Source: Acidobacteria bacterium 13_1_20CM_3_53_8
Lineage (GTDB): Bacteria > Acidobacteriota > Blastocatellia > Pyrinomonadales > Pyrinomonadaceae
Assembly (NCBI GenBank): GCA_001920415.1
Contig: MNJR01000066.1
Location: 1-41,956, forward strand
Direction: 5' to 3'
Length of the DNA: 41,956 bases
The notes under the pieces were generated by a model, which had not been told where the DNA came from, did not search any database, and saw nothing but the letters and a program-made list of their open reading frames with translations. Positions 24,398-32,894 of the stretch are shown piece by piece. The stretch's first letter is position 1. Each line of letters begins with the position of its first letter. Both the position numbers and the translations under genes were made by a program.

Positions 24398-25387
24398 CTA
24401 TTCTATTCTGCCGTAAACGCGCAGGCGACTTACGCCGCCGTCCGGGTAGATGTTGAATCGCAAGTGTGTAGCGGCAACGTCACGCTTAATCTCGTCTTCG
24501 TAAAAGTGGCGCGTGTGCGCCTGCAACTTCACGCGCGGGAGAATTTCGCGCCAGTCTGCGCTCGCAAGCTTTTCTTGCGACTCATTATCAAAATCGCAGA
24601 CTTCCAATGAACAGCTTTCTGGATAGTTACCTTTGAAATGAGCCGTATCAACTTCAACGCGATTAATCTCGCCGCGCTTCCCCAACTGAATGACGACCCA
24701 ATCGTATCCAGGCCCACGCCGTCGCTTCGTCTCCCAGCCGTCGCTCATGTCCTGCGCGCGTCCGGGCATAATTAGATTGTGGCGATGACCGAAGAACATG
24801 TCGCTGCAATCAATGACGCGCCCGCCGTTCTCGACAGCAGCCAAATCAATCTCGCCTCCGCGCCGCCTGATACTTTCCCAATCGGGCAAGACCTCGCCGT
24901 AAACTCTCAAGCGCGCGACACCTCCGTCCGGGTAGATTTTGAAACGAAGATGAGAGGCGCGCTCCTCTGATTTGATTTCAAAAAGGTTCTGCGAATCGCC
25001 TTGAAGTTTTGATTCAGATAAAATCTCTTTCCATACTGAATCGTCAGCAATCAACTCTTCAACGCTCGGCTGTCCTCTAAGGTCGCAAACTTCCAATGAA
25101 CAGCTTTCGGGATAGTTACCTCTAAAAAAGCTTGTGTCAACCAGCACGCCTCTTATGATTCCACGAAAACCCAGGCGCACCACGCACCAATCGTAACCCG
25201 GCGTGCGACGCCTGCGCGTCTCCCACCCGTCCATCCATTTGCCTCTGTCTGTGTACTTGCCCTCGACGAAAACCGGCGCAGAAGGTTTCAGCAAATTCTC
25301 CTTCTCCGCGAAAAATTCGTCATTGGCAGCGACCACAGCGCCTCCAAGTCGCTCGGAAGCCAGATCAACAAGCTCTGTAAATTCCAT
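24398..25387 (-). CDS. alc: Allantoicase
   Basis: Allantoate amidinohydrolase releasing urea and ureidoglycolate. The 329 residues form the two homologous beta-sandwich repeats typical of the family: VRLGFRGIIRGVLVDTSFFRG with NYPESCSLEVCDLRG, then VIQLGKRGEINRVEVDTAHFKG with NYPESCSLEVCDFDN. Both repeats end in HLRF(K/N)IYPDGGV(A/S)RLRVYG. The near-identical NYPESCSLEVCD strings mark the internal duplication. It starts eight bases after allantoinase, implying one operon. The reaction feeds ureidoglycolate towards glyoxylate; no ureidoglycolate lyase was recognised in the window. Confidence 0.95.
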   Translation of the reverse strand: MEFTELVDLASERLGGAVVAANDEFFAEKENLLKPSAPVFVEGKYTDRGKWMDGWETRRRRTPGYDWCVVRLGFRGIIRGVLVDTSFFRGNYPESCSLEVCDLRGQPSVEELIADDSVWKEILSESKLQGDSQNLFEIKSEERASHLRFKIYPDGGVARLRVYGEVLPDWESIRRRGGEIDLAAVENGGRVIDCSDMFFGHRHNLIMPGRAQDMSDGWETKRRRGPGYDWVVIQLGKRGEINRVEVDTAHFKGNYPESCSLEVCDFDNESQEKLASADWREILPRVKLQAHTRHFYEDEIKRDVAATHLRFNIYPDGGVSRLRVYGRIE

Positions 25388-25395
25388 AAAAATTT

Positions 25396-26769
25396 CTAAA
25401 ACTCTCCGCGAAGAATTTTCCTGCCGGTTGGTTGTTGGGCGAACTCGCCCCGGTCGAAAATCTTACAGCCTCGCAGGAATGTGGCTTCTACTTTCCCGCG
25501 CAAACTTTTTCCACTATACGGCGTGAGCTTATGACGATGATGAAGTATCTGAGGCTCTACGCGAAACTCTTCATCAGGATTCCAGATTACTAGGTCTGCA
25601 TCGAAGCCTTCTGAAATTCTTCCCTTTCTCTCCTGAAGCCCTACGAGACGCGCGGGCGCATGTGCAAGGAGCCTGACCAAATCGCTTATAGAAAAATCTC
25701 GCTTGCGCATCAGCGTCCACATCACTGGTAGACGCAACTGTAGGGACGAAATCCCGCCCCACGCTTGAAGAAAATCGCCCGTTTCGCCTAGCTTCATCTC
25801 AGGCGGGCAAGGGCTGTGATCCGAGACCACCATATCAATCAAGCCTTCACGCAGCGCGCTCCACAGCTTTTCACAATTCTCACGCTCTCGAATAGGCGGG
25901 CAGCACTTGAACTCTGTAGCCCCGTCAGGAATCTCTTCCGCTGCGAACGCAAGATAGTGCGGGCAAGTCTCAACCGTTATAGGCACTCCGTCCCTCTTCG
26001 CCTCGCTTAAAGCGGGCAAGGAATCCGAAGAAGAGTGATGAACGATGTGCACACGCGCGCCCGTCTCGCGGCTCAGGCGAATTACTAGAGCGACGGCGTC
26101 ATCTTCCGCTTTGCGAGGGCGCGACCGTAAGAAAGTAGAGTAATGACGCGGGTCAGAATTTCCACTCACTTGCTCGGCAAGTGAGTGCTCGATTGGCTCT
26201 GGCACTTCCGCGTGAACTATGAGCAGCGCGCCGATTTGATAAAGCTTCTTCATGGCTGCCCGAAGGTCTTCTTCAGTCACGTTCGGAAATTCATCAACGC
26301 CAGAATGAACCAGAAAACATTTGAAGCCAACAACGCCCGTCTCGAAGAGCGGTTGCAACTCTTCCGTATTTCCCGGAACAACGCCGCCCCAGAAAGCAAC
26401 GTCAACCCAGCACTGCCCTTGTGCCGCCGCAAGTTTTTTCTTAAATCCCTCAACCGTTGTCGTCGGCGGAATGCTGTTAAGCGGCATCTCTACAAGAGTC
26501 GTCACGCCGCCCGCAGCAGCCGCGCGCGTAGCAGTCCAGAATCCTTCCCACTCAGTCCTGCCCGGTTCATTGATATGCACGTGAGTGTCAACAAGCCCCG
26601 GCATGATAATCGAATGCTCGTTCGCTTCGTAAAGTTCAGGGCCTTTCTCAATCTCGTCAAAAGATTTTACGGCGACGATTCGACCGCCGCCTATATGCAC
26701 GGACGCTGGCGCAATTGTTTCTCCCATCACGACACTCTTGCCGCGTATGATTAGATCAACTGAAGACAT
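25396..26769 (-). CDS. allB: Allantoinase
   Basis: Opens the hydantoin ring of allantoin to allantoate. The 457 residues belong to the amidohydrolase superfamily with complete metal sites: H63 and H65 (DTHVHINEPGR), probable carbamylated K150 (GFKCFLVHSG), H186 (IVHAEVP), H244/H245 (HIVHHSS) and D317 (VVSDHSPCPPE). Composition and length match bacterial AllB. It is the first gene of the catabolic stretch after the repeat-filled gap from xdhB, followed by allantoicase, uraD and the urate oxidase fusion. Confidence 0.95.
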   Translation of the reverse strand: MSSVDLIIRGKSVVMGETIAPASVHIGGGRIVAVKSFDEIEKGPELYEANEHSIIMPGLVDTHVHINEPGRTEWEGFWTATRAAAAGGVTTLVEMPLNSIPPTTTVEGFKKKLAAAQGQCWVDVAFWGGVVPGNTEELQPLFETGVVGFKCFLVHSGVDEFPNVTEEDLRAAMKKLYQIGALLIVHAEVPEPIEHSLAEQVSGNSDPRHYSTFLRSRPRKAEDDAVALVIRLSRETGARVHIVHHSSSDSLPALSEAKRDGVPITVETCPHYLAFAAEEIPDGATEFKCCPPIRERENCEKLWSALREGLIDMVVSDHSPCPPEMKLGETGDFLQAWGGISSLQLRLPVMWTLMRKRDFSISDLVRLLAHAPARLVGLQERKGRISEGFDADLVIWNPDEEFRVEPQILHHRHKLTPYSGKSLRGKVEATFLRGCKIFDRGEFAQQPTGRKILRGEF

Positions 26770-26792
26770 TAGACTATTACAAAACCCACTTT

Positions 26793-26908
26793 GCGAGCTT
26801 ATCTCTTATCTTTGCGCCTTTGCGTGAACCCTCAATTCACGTCAATCTTGAGCATTAATAGAATTGAAGGTTCTCGCAAAGGCGCAAAGAGAAATACTTA
26901 AGCTCGCA
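26793..26908. repeat. Inverted repeat, CAAAGGCGCAAAG family (copy 2)
   Basis: GCGAGCTTATCTCTTATCTTTGCGCCTTTGCG-type left arm (26793-26824) pairs with the right arm through CGCAAAGGCGCAAAGAG and AAGCTCGC to 26908. The loop with TAATAGAATTGAAGG is homologous to those of the 8981 and 36761 copies. It separates xdhB from allB. Confidence 0.85.
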
Positions 26909-26940
26909 AAAGGTTGCAGTCGAAGTTATCAAAAAAATTA

Positions 26941-27816
26941 TTAGTTTAGTTCGCCATCTCTAACTGTTTTTAGAAAATCTTCCAGAAGGTTTGCTGCGAC
27001 GCGCAGGCGATACTTCGCGGTCGAGCGAATGTCGTCAATCGGCGCAATCTCATTTATCAACGCAGCCCGCGCAGCGCTTATCGTCCTTTCGTCAACAGAC
27101 TTCCCTCTCAGAACCGCTTCTGTCTTTTCGCAACGCAGCACAATGGGAGCGACGCTTCCCAACGCGATTCGCACATCAGCAACACTCTCATCTTCAATCT
27201 TAGCCACGCCAGCGAAACAGACTTTCGAGATTGCCTGCGCTTTACGCGTGCCGACTTTTCGATAATAGTGGCGTAAAGATTTTGTCGTTCGCGGCAGGCG
27301 TATTCCGGTCAGAAGCTCGTCGTCGCGCAGCTTCATCTGCTTGTAGCCCGTGTGAAAATCTTTGTAGGGAATCTTGCGCGCTCCCTTTGAAGATAGAAGC
27401 TCAAGCTCTGCATCATAGGCGAGCAGAGCAGGTGGCGAGTCGGCAGCGGGCGAAGCGTTAACGATGTTGCCGCCAATCGTGCCGCGATTCTGAATGGCAA
27501 TGCCGCCCGTCTCGCGCGCCGCCACGCAGAGCATAGGAAACTCTTCCTGCAAAATCGAATTGCGCCGCACTTCCGTGTAAGTCGTAAGCGCCCCAAGCGT
27601 CACGCTTTCATCAGTGACTTCGATTCCACGAAGTTCCGCCAGATTCCAGACGCTGAAGAATTTCGTGTGCTCAAGCTTCCCTGCTTCCAAGAGCACCATC
27701 AAGTCAGTCCCGCCCGCGAACGGCTTCCACATGCCCGGCTCGTTCGCCAGAAAAGCAAGCGCTTCTTCTAAATCTTTAGGAACTCTTAATTCGTAATCCG
27801 GCAGATAGGCTCTCAT
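26941..27816 (-). CDS. xdhB: Xanthine dehydrogenase, FAD-binding subunit
   Basis: FAD subunit of a three-component molybdenum hydroxylase, passing electrons from the iron-sulfur centres to the acceptor. It has 291 residues, normal for the separate-subunit form. The FAD_binding_5 signatures are KPFAGGTDLMVLLEAG (about 32-47) and RGTIGGNIVNASPAADS (about 111-127); a CO dehydrogenase flavoprotein C-terminal domain follows (about 175-280). Together with the adjacent allantoin genes this makes xanthine the likely substrate. It starts 18 bases after the NlpC/P60 gene, which interrupts the usual xdh gene order. Confidence 0.92.
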   Translation of the reverse strand: MRAYLPDYELRVPKDLEEALAFLANEPGMWKPFAGGTDLMVLLEAGKLEHTKFFSVWNLAELRGIEVTDESVTLGALTTYTEVRRNSILQEEFPMLCVAARETGGIAIQNRGTIGGNIVNASPAADSPPALLAYDAELELLSSKGARKIPYKDFHTGYKQMKLRDDELLTGIRLPRTTKSLRHYYRKVGTRKAQAISKVCFAGVAKIEDESVADVRIALGSVAPIVLRCEKTEAVLRGKSVDERTISAARAALINEIAPIDDIRSTAKYRLRVAANLLEDFLKTVRDGELN

Positions 27817-27834
27817 CTCAAGTTAAGCAATCTA

Positions 27835-28590
27835 TCAATTCTCGAACTGTTGCCAGCGCATAATGTGAACAGGAACTTTGAACCAAATGTTGTCGGAAGG
27901 CGCTCTGACTTTAATCACGCGCATAGGGCCGGGGTCTGCTTCTATCCACGTTTGATCTCCTATGTAAGCCAGCGTATGAAGGCCGTCCGCTGTGACCGCT
28001 ATGTCTCCGGGCAAAAGCAGCGAGTGATCCAATTCATTAATACTTCCAACCGCCAGGAGGTCTCTAGTCCTCTTGCGATAACCCGCCAGCAACATGCTTG
28101 CAGACTCGTCGTGCCACCATAGAGACGATGCTTCACGAATCAATCCCGGATTCGCAGTTAAAATTCCCTGCTTGAAATCTGCGTTCACGAGTCCGCGCCG
28201 CACAAGGCCAGAACAATCAATACCGAAGCGGTTCTCGCCGCCCCAGACATATCTCGTCCCCTCGTATTGCATCAAGGAATTCACATACGCCTGCCGCATA
28301 GCAGCCGCATTACTGGCGCGACCCGGCAAGAAAAAGAGCGTCGCTACAATCAGGACGATTAAAAGCAGAATGAAGCGTAAAAGTTTTTTATTCCAGAAGA
28401 GAAACAGCGCGCCGCACCATAGCGCGAGGACGCAAATTAAAGAGCCGAATCGTAAAATATTTGTGCTGACGGGATAGAGGATAAGTGCGAAGAGGATTAG
28501 CCACAACGCTAACCATGCACAGAGCGACAGCAATCTGATACTTCCCGACAGGCCAAAACGATTTGCCGGAATTGCATTAGCTTCGCTCAT
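27835..28590 (-). CDS. Membrane-anchored NlpC/P60 (C40) peptidase-like protein
   Basis: A 251-residue protein with three hydrophobic helices in the first 90 residues, then an NlpC/P60 domain (about 100-245). The catalytic cysteine is C126 in RFGIDCSGLVRRG, preceded by YVWGG, and H205 (GLHTLAYIG) is the likely catalytic histidine. NlpC/P60 enzymes usually cut D-Glu/meso-Dap linkages in cell-wall peptides. ATG 28590 overlaps the xdhC stop (ATGA, 28587-28590), and xdhB follows 18 bases later, so this gene is embedded in the xanthine dehydrogenase operon. A role there is unexplained; the domain's papain-like fold could also serve another amide hydrolysis. The family assignment is firm, the biological role is not. 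Confidence 0.82.
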   Translation of the reverse strand: MSEANAIPANRFGLSGSIRLLSLCAWLALWLILFALILYPVSTNILRFGSLICVLALWCGALFLFWNKKLLRFILLLIVLIVATLFFLPGRASNAAAMRQAYVNSLMQYEGTRYVWGGENRFGIDCSGLVRRGLVNADFKQGILTANPGLIREASSLWWHDESASMLLAGYRKRTRDLLAVGSINELDHSLLLPGDIAVTADGLHTLAYIGDQTWIEADPGPMRVIKVRAPSDNIWFKVPVHIMRWQQFEN

Positions 28591-29081
28591 ACTTTTACAT
28601 CTTCCTCCTGACAAGCTCTTACAACGGCTTCAAAAATTTTCATGTACCCAGTGCAGCGGCAGAGATTCCCTGCAAGTCCATCACGTATCTCCGCTTCCGT
28701 AGGTTTCTCTGTTTTTTCTAGAAGATTAATGGCGGCAATGACCATGCCCGGCGTGCAGATGCCGCATTGCGCGCCGCCATGTTGAATGAACGCTTCTTGA
28801 ACGGCATGCAGTTTTTGGTCATTTGCAATGCCTTCGATTGTTTTAATCTCCGCGCCAGCGACTTGCGCTACAGGCACTAGACAGCTATTGACTATCTCGC
28901 CGTTAATCAGAACAGAGCATGCGCCGCACTCGCCTTCGCCGCAACCCTCTTTCGTTCCTGTGAGACGCAATTCTTCACGAAGAGCATCCAGCAGGCGCGC
29001 CATTGGATATGCATGAAGGACGCGCTCCTCGCCGTTCACTGCGCACGTAATCTCTACTTTGTTTACTTCAGACAAACCCAA
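28587..29081 (-). CDS. xdhC: Xanthine dehydrogenase, 2Fe-2S subunit
   Basis: Iron-sulfur subunit with two [2Fe-2S] centres. The plant-type ferredoxin domain has C47, C52, C55 and C67 ([16 protein letters not shown]). The second domain has C106/C109 (QCGICTPG) and C141/C143 (NLCRCTGY). The 164 residues match small-subunit length. The start appears to be TTG at 29081 with GGAG about eight bases upstream, just after the xdhA stop. There is no ATG before the conserved core, so a non-ATG start is needed. Confidence 0.92.
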   Translation of the reverse strand: MGLSEVNKVEITCAVNGEERVLHAYPMARLLDALREELRLTGTKEGCGEGECGACSVLINGEIVNSCLVPVAQVAGAEIKTIEGIANDQKLHAVQEAFIQHGGAQCGICTPGMVIAAINLLEKTEKPTEAEIRDGLAGNLCRCTGYMKIFEAVVRACQEEDVKV

Positions 29082-29090
29082 AAAACTCCG

Positions 29091-31337
29091 TCAAATAGTT
29101 TCCGTTTCCAACTCTTCCATCAACGATTCAGGCACGAGCGGGATGTGGTTGATGCTCACGCCGGTTGCGTTTTCGATTGCGCTCAAGATTGCCGGTGCGG
29201 CTCCGTCCATAGGAAGCTCGCCTATGCCTTTCGCTCCGGCTGGCCCGTAGGCGTAAGGGTTTTCGGCAAAAAAGACTCTGATGGGCGGGATGTCTGCGGA
29301 CGTTGGGATTATGTAGTTGGTCATTTGATTGTTCGCCATTCGCCCGTCGCGCCACACCACATTTTCATAAAGCGTGTAGCCAATGCCTTGCGCCACTCCG
29401 CCTTCAATCTGCCCTGTGGCGAGCACAGGATTAATCACGCGACCCACTTCCTGCACGGCAACGAAATCGTCAACGTGCGCTTCGTAAACCGTAGGATCAA
29501 CCGTCACCTCTGCAACGTAGACAGCCCAGGCGTATGCGCCGTAAGCGTCGCCGCGATAGTGCTCGTCGTCCCAGTTGATGCCTTCGGGCTGCTGGTATTT
29601 TGAGAAAGATTTCAACGCGCCATGCTTTTCAATATAAGCGCGACAGGCATTACTGAAATCTTCAGAAGTGTAGCCGCTATCTTTCAAAAAACCGCTGCCC
29701 ACAAGCGTTTGCTTCAAGCCAAGCGCGGCGGATTCTACTAACTTGCCGACTATCATGCACGTGCGCGAAGCTACGGTTGGCCCACTGTTGGGGACGTTGC
29801 TGGTGTCGGGTTTAGCAACCTCGATTAAATTGTAATCAATGCCGAGCGCTTCCGATGCTATCTGCCCAAAAATCGTGTTCGTGCCCTGACCAATCTCTGT
29901 GCTCGCGGCGAGTATGCGAACGTTGCCCTGCTCAGTAGCTTCGGCGCCGACAACGGATTCCAGATACTTTTCGCCGGAGCCTGTGAAGCCAGCGCCGTGC
30001 ATGAATGAAGCGAAACCAATTCCTTTCTTCAAGCGCGAACTCTTGTTCTGTTCGGCAAACTTTTCACGCTTCTCGTTATAACCGGAAAGCTCGAACGCGC
30101 GATCCATCAACCCGCTCAAATCAACTTTCTCATGAATCACCTGCTGGGTCGCAGTGGTCTGCCCCTCTTGAATAAAGTTACGGCGACGAAATTCTTCTGG
30201 ACTCAAGCCAAGAGTTTTGGCGATCTTGTCCATGTGACGCTCTAGCCCAAAAATGCTTTGCGGCGCGCCGAAGCCGCGAAAAGCTCCGTGCGGCGGCGCG
30301 TTTGTGGCTACGGCTCGACTGCGAATACGAACGTTCGGACAAAGATATGGGCCAGCAGCGTGAATCGTGCCGCGCGAGAGCACTACGGCTGAAAGAGTAG
30401 CGTAAGCTCCGCCGTCCACAGTGAAATCAATCTCCATCCCTAAAAGTTTTCCATCACGACTCACAGCAGTTCGGTGGCGCGTGTGCGATGGATGGCGCTT
30501 GGTCGTGGCCGCCATATCTTCCGCGCGGTCGTAAATAATTTTCACAGGGCGACCTGATTTCCAGGAAAGAAGCGCTGCGTGTCCGGCTATCATGGAAGGA
30601 TACTCTTCTTTGCCTCCGAAGCCTCCGCCCGTCTCTGTCTGAACAACGCGCACCTTCTCTTCCGGCAGATTGAAAAGTTTTATGAGCGCTTTGTGAACGT
30701 AGTAAGGGCACTGCATAGAACCCCAGACGGTCACGCCGTCTTCATGGTTAGCAATCGCAATCATCCCATTGTTCTCGATGTAAAGCTGCTCCTGCGCGCC
30801 CGTCAGGTATTCGCCTTCGACTATGACATCTGCGCTCTCCCAGACTTCGTCAACATTCCCCTTATCAACCAGAAAACTTTTGAAAACATTATCTTCGCCC
30901 CAGATTATCTCTCTCTTATTAACGGAATCTTCTATGGTGAAAACAGGACTGAACTCTTCAATCTCAAAACGAATTGATCTTCGGGCCTTTTCAACCAAAA
31001 ACTTGTCCTCATGCGCCAGAAGCAGCACAGGCTCTTCCGTGTGATTAAAAAATTCTTCGACCAGATAAGGCTGATCGTTCAAGATAAGCGCGACGTAGTT
31101 TTCGCCCGGAATATCCTTAGCCGTCACGATTGTGAATTCGTCCCAGGGAACATTTTCGCCAAAAATTATCTCCTTGATTCGACCACGCGGCGATGTGGTG
31201 CGCACGGTTGCGCCGTAAAGCATTTCGGGGAATCGAATGTCGTCAACGTAACGCGCCGCGCCCGTCACCTTGTCGCGCCCCTCTTTTCGCGGGACGGATT
31301 TCCCTACAAATCGCCTCTCAGTTTTCGGTGAACTCAT
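29091..31337 (-). CDS. xdhA: Xanthine dehydrogenase, molybdopterin-binding subunit
   Basis: Catalytic Mo subunit of 748 residues. Seen: VGKSVPRKEGRDKVTGAARY at the N-terminus, ETGGGFGGKEEYPS (the Glu after GGK is typical of xanthine-specific enzymes), GAFRGFGAPQ with the substrate-positioning Arg, EIGQGTNTIFGQIA, and GAKGIGELPMDGAAPA with the catalytic Glu of the GxGE motif. The AYXCSFR motif of CO dehydrogenase is absent. ATG 31337 is preferred over GTG 31340. It is the first intact gene of the operon; the permease remnant upstream ends 29 bases away. Confidence 0.93.
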   Translation of the reverse strand: MSSPKTERRFVGKSVPRKEGRDKVTGAARYVDDIRFPEMLYGATVRTTSPRGRIKEIIFGENVPWDEFTIVTAKDIPGENYVALILNDQPYLVEEFFNHTEEPVLLLAHEDKFLVEKARRSIRFEIEEFSPVFTIEDSVNKREIIWGEDNVFKSFLVDKGNVDEVWESADVIVEGEYLTGAQEQLYIENNGMIAIANHEDGVTVWGSMQCPYYVHKALIKLFNLPEEKVRVVQTETGGGFGGKEEYPSMIAGHAALLSWKSGRPVKIIYDRAEDMAATTKRHPSHTRHRTAVSRDGKLLGMEIDFTVDGGAYATLSAVVLSRGTIHAAGPYLCPNVRIRSRAVATNAPPHGAFRGFGAPQSIFGLERHMDKIAKTLGLSPEEFRRRNFIQEGQTTATQQVIHEKVDLSGLMDRAFELSGYNEKREKFAEQNKSSRLKKGIGFASFMHGAGFTGSGEKYLESVVGAEATEQGNVRILAASTEIGQGTNTIFGQIASEALGIDYNLIEVAKPDTSNVPNSGPTVASRTCMIVGKLVESAALGLKQTLVGSGFLKDSGYTSEDFSNACRAYIEKHGALKSFSKYQQPEGINWDDEHYRGDAYGAYAWAVYVAEVTVDPTVYEAHVDDFVAVQEVGRVINPVLATGQIEGGVAQGIGYTLYENVVWRDGRMANNQMTNYIIPTSADIPPIRVFFAENPYAYGPAGAKGIGELPMDGAAPAILSAIENATGVSINHIPLVPESLMEELETETI

Positions 31338-31366
31338 CACTCTCTACTTTACAACGCCTTTCCGTC

Positions 31367-31793
31367 TCAATGAAACTTCCCGTGCTCAAGCGCGAGCAAT
31401 CCGATTGATATAACTGCCAGCGCATACATCACCGTATGAATCTCGCGCCGACGCCCCGCTATAAGGAAAAGCCCTACGTGCGAGATGAATCCCCAGAGTA
31501 TGCCCTGCGTTATTGAGAACGTAAGCGGAATAAGTATGATTGTCAAAAATGCAGGGAGCAACTCTTCAAAGCGATCAAATGCCAGTTGCCCAAGCATAAG
31601 CACCCATCAAGAGCGTCATCACAAAACAGACGAGCACGGTCGCCGTCAGCACGCCACTGAAAGACATGCCTGTTCCTTCGGTCGCCAGGATAGAAGGGTT
31701 GACGATCACTATGTAAGCCATAGTGAAGAACGTAGTGACCCCTACAATCGCTTCCGTCCTAAAATTTGGTTTTTGATCAGGCTGCGAATCCAT
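31367..31793 (-). pseudogene. Remnant of an AzgA/NCS2-type purine permease, internally deleted
   Basis: The first about 65 residues are a normal AzgA-type start (TEAIVGVTTFFTMAYIVIVNPSIL, then VLVCFVMTLLMGAYA). The reading then stops near 31575, and a second frame beginning at 31603 gives the normal C-terminal end (FEELLPAFLTIILIPLTFSITQGILWGFI) to the stop at 31367. Full-length homologues have over 400 residues, so about 300 residues of the middle are missing and the ends are out of frame. It lies directly upstream of xdhA on the same strand, where a purine uptake gene would be expected. Confidence 0.85.
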
Positions 31794-31923
31794 ACATCTG
31801 CGCACAACAGATATAGGTCGCGCATTGTGGCACAGGTAGGACTCTTTTTGAAGAGCTTACGGTAAGGTTTGCAGCAACTCCACTTCAACGCTGCAACAGG
31901 CGTGATTCACCAACGAGCACAAA

Positions 31924-32618
31924 TTTCCAATCCGCTTTAGACGCGGCGTTCATTCTCACGTTTGGCCCAAACCGCAGGATTGCTTCTGGATTTGTTTCAA
32001 TCCGCTTTAGACGCGGCGTTCATTCTCACTTGCGTCGCGGTGACTTCACGTGGCGCTCCAACCGTTTCAATCCGCTTTCATCGCGGCGTTCATTCTCACC
32101 TCCAGCCAGTTGACGAGAACGTCCGCGCTGTTCCCCTCAAGGAGTTGGGCGACAGTTTCAATCCGCTTTCATCGCGGCGTTCATTCTCACTCCTAGTCGA
32201 ACGATCAACTCTGCTTGACGCTTACGTTTCAATCCGCTTTAGACGCGGCGTTCATTCTCACGGCAATCGCGTCGGTCCGTCCGGCAATCCGTCGAAGTTT
32301 CAATCCGCTTTAGACGCGGCGTTCATTCTCACCAACCGTCCTGAACAGGACTTAGCCTTGGAGACTAAAAGTTTCAATCCGCTTTAGACGCGGCGTTCAT
32401 TCTCACGAGTCGGAAATCTTCGCTATCGGTGTCTCGCTCGGGTTTCAATCCGCTTTCAACGCGGTATTTATTCTCACTTTCGAGATTTCAGATTTTCGGA
32501 CACACGACTTTCAGTTTCAATCCGCTTTAGACGCGGCGTTCATTCTCACCTTCTTTATCACAGCGCCCGCCGATGTTCAAGAGTTTCAATCCGATTCTAT
32601 CGCGGCGTTCACTCTTGT
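31924..32618 (-). CRISPR. CRISPR array, 10 repeats and 9 spacers, no cas genes in the window
   Basis: The 36-nt repeats begin GTTTCAATCCGC and end CATTCTCAC on the plus strand, starting at 31924, 31994, 32064, 32155, 32226, 32297, 32371, 32442, 32514 and 32583. Spacers are 33-38 nt except the third, 55 nt (32100-32154). On the minus strand the repeat ends in ATTGAAAC, the usual 5' handle of type I and III crRNAs, so leftward transcription is inferred. A short stem CCGC/GCGG is kept while its loop varies (TTTAGAC, TTTCATC, TTTCAAC). Both terminal repeats are degenerate: the first has four changed bases at its start, the last ends CACTCTTGT. The two small genes upstream could supply transcription. 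Confidence 0.95.
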
Positions 32619-32655
32619 ATAAAATTTATTTCCTCTGAATCTCGCCGCGCTTGCA

Positions 32656-32892
32656 TTAAACAGATGCCGACAAAGCGCGCGCCAACTCAGTTGGAACTTC
32701 GACAGGAAAGAAGCGTTGAGCAGAGTACCAATAGCCTTCGCCGCTCTCATCAATGATTGTCAGATAGCCATGCTTCGCAGCTTCGGCGTCAGCCACTATT
32801 CGATACAGCTTGCCGAACTCTAGCGAAGCCTCGTAGCCTTCATTATTGATGCAGACTGCAAATTGCAGCGTAGCGTTGCGACGTTTTCTCAT
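32656..32892 (-). CDS. Small conserved hypothetical protein, second gene of a pair (78 aa)
   Basis: A 78-residue soluble protein: FAVCINNEGYEASLEFGKLYRIVADAEA at 11-38, then a likely conserved LTIIDESGEGYWYSAQRFFPVEVP. From memory this resembles a widespread family of small proteins in cyanobacteria and other free-living bacteria, described only as hypothetical. It follows the partner gene after two bases (stop at 32895, start at 32892), so the two are co-translated. It runs leftwards straight into the CRISPR array, only 37 bases away. Confidence 0.7.
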   Translation of the reverse strand: MRKRRNATLQFAVCINNEGYEASLEFGKLYRIVADAEAAKHGYLTIIDESGEGYWYSAQRFFPVEVPTELARALSASV

Positions 32893-32894
32893 AT

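Noticed and set aside
26770-26940. A purine riboswitch between the xdh and all genes
   Set aside because: No purine-aptamer signature is visible; the gap is occupied by a dispersed inverted repeat also found elsewhere.
31890-31923. A possible extra degenerate CRISPR repeat left of the array (TTCAACGCTG...GCGTGATTCAC)
   Set aside because: Only scattered matches, about 28 bases rather than 36, and the intervening distance is too short for a spacer.
31962-32387. A 141-residue open frame across the CRISPR array
   Set aside because: Its sequence is the translation of the repeats (recurrent RRGVHSH) and has no independent support.
32478-32513. Similarity of the eighth spacer (AGATTTCAGATTTTCG) to the GATTTTCGATTTT intergenic repeats, suggesting self-targeting
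   Set aside because: The match is short and low-complexity; chance is the simpler explanation without a database comparison.
32619-32655. A CRISPR leader and promoter
   Set aside because: The region is only 37 bases and has no convincing -35/-10 pair; a leader cannot be claimed.
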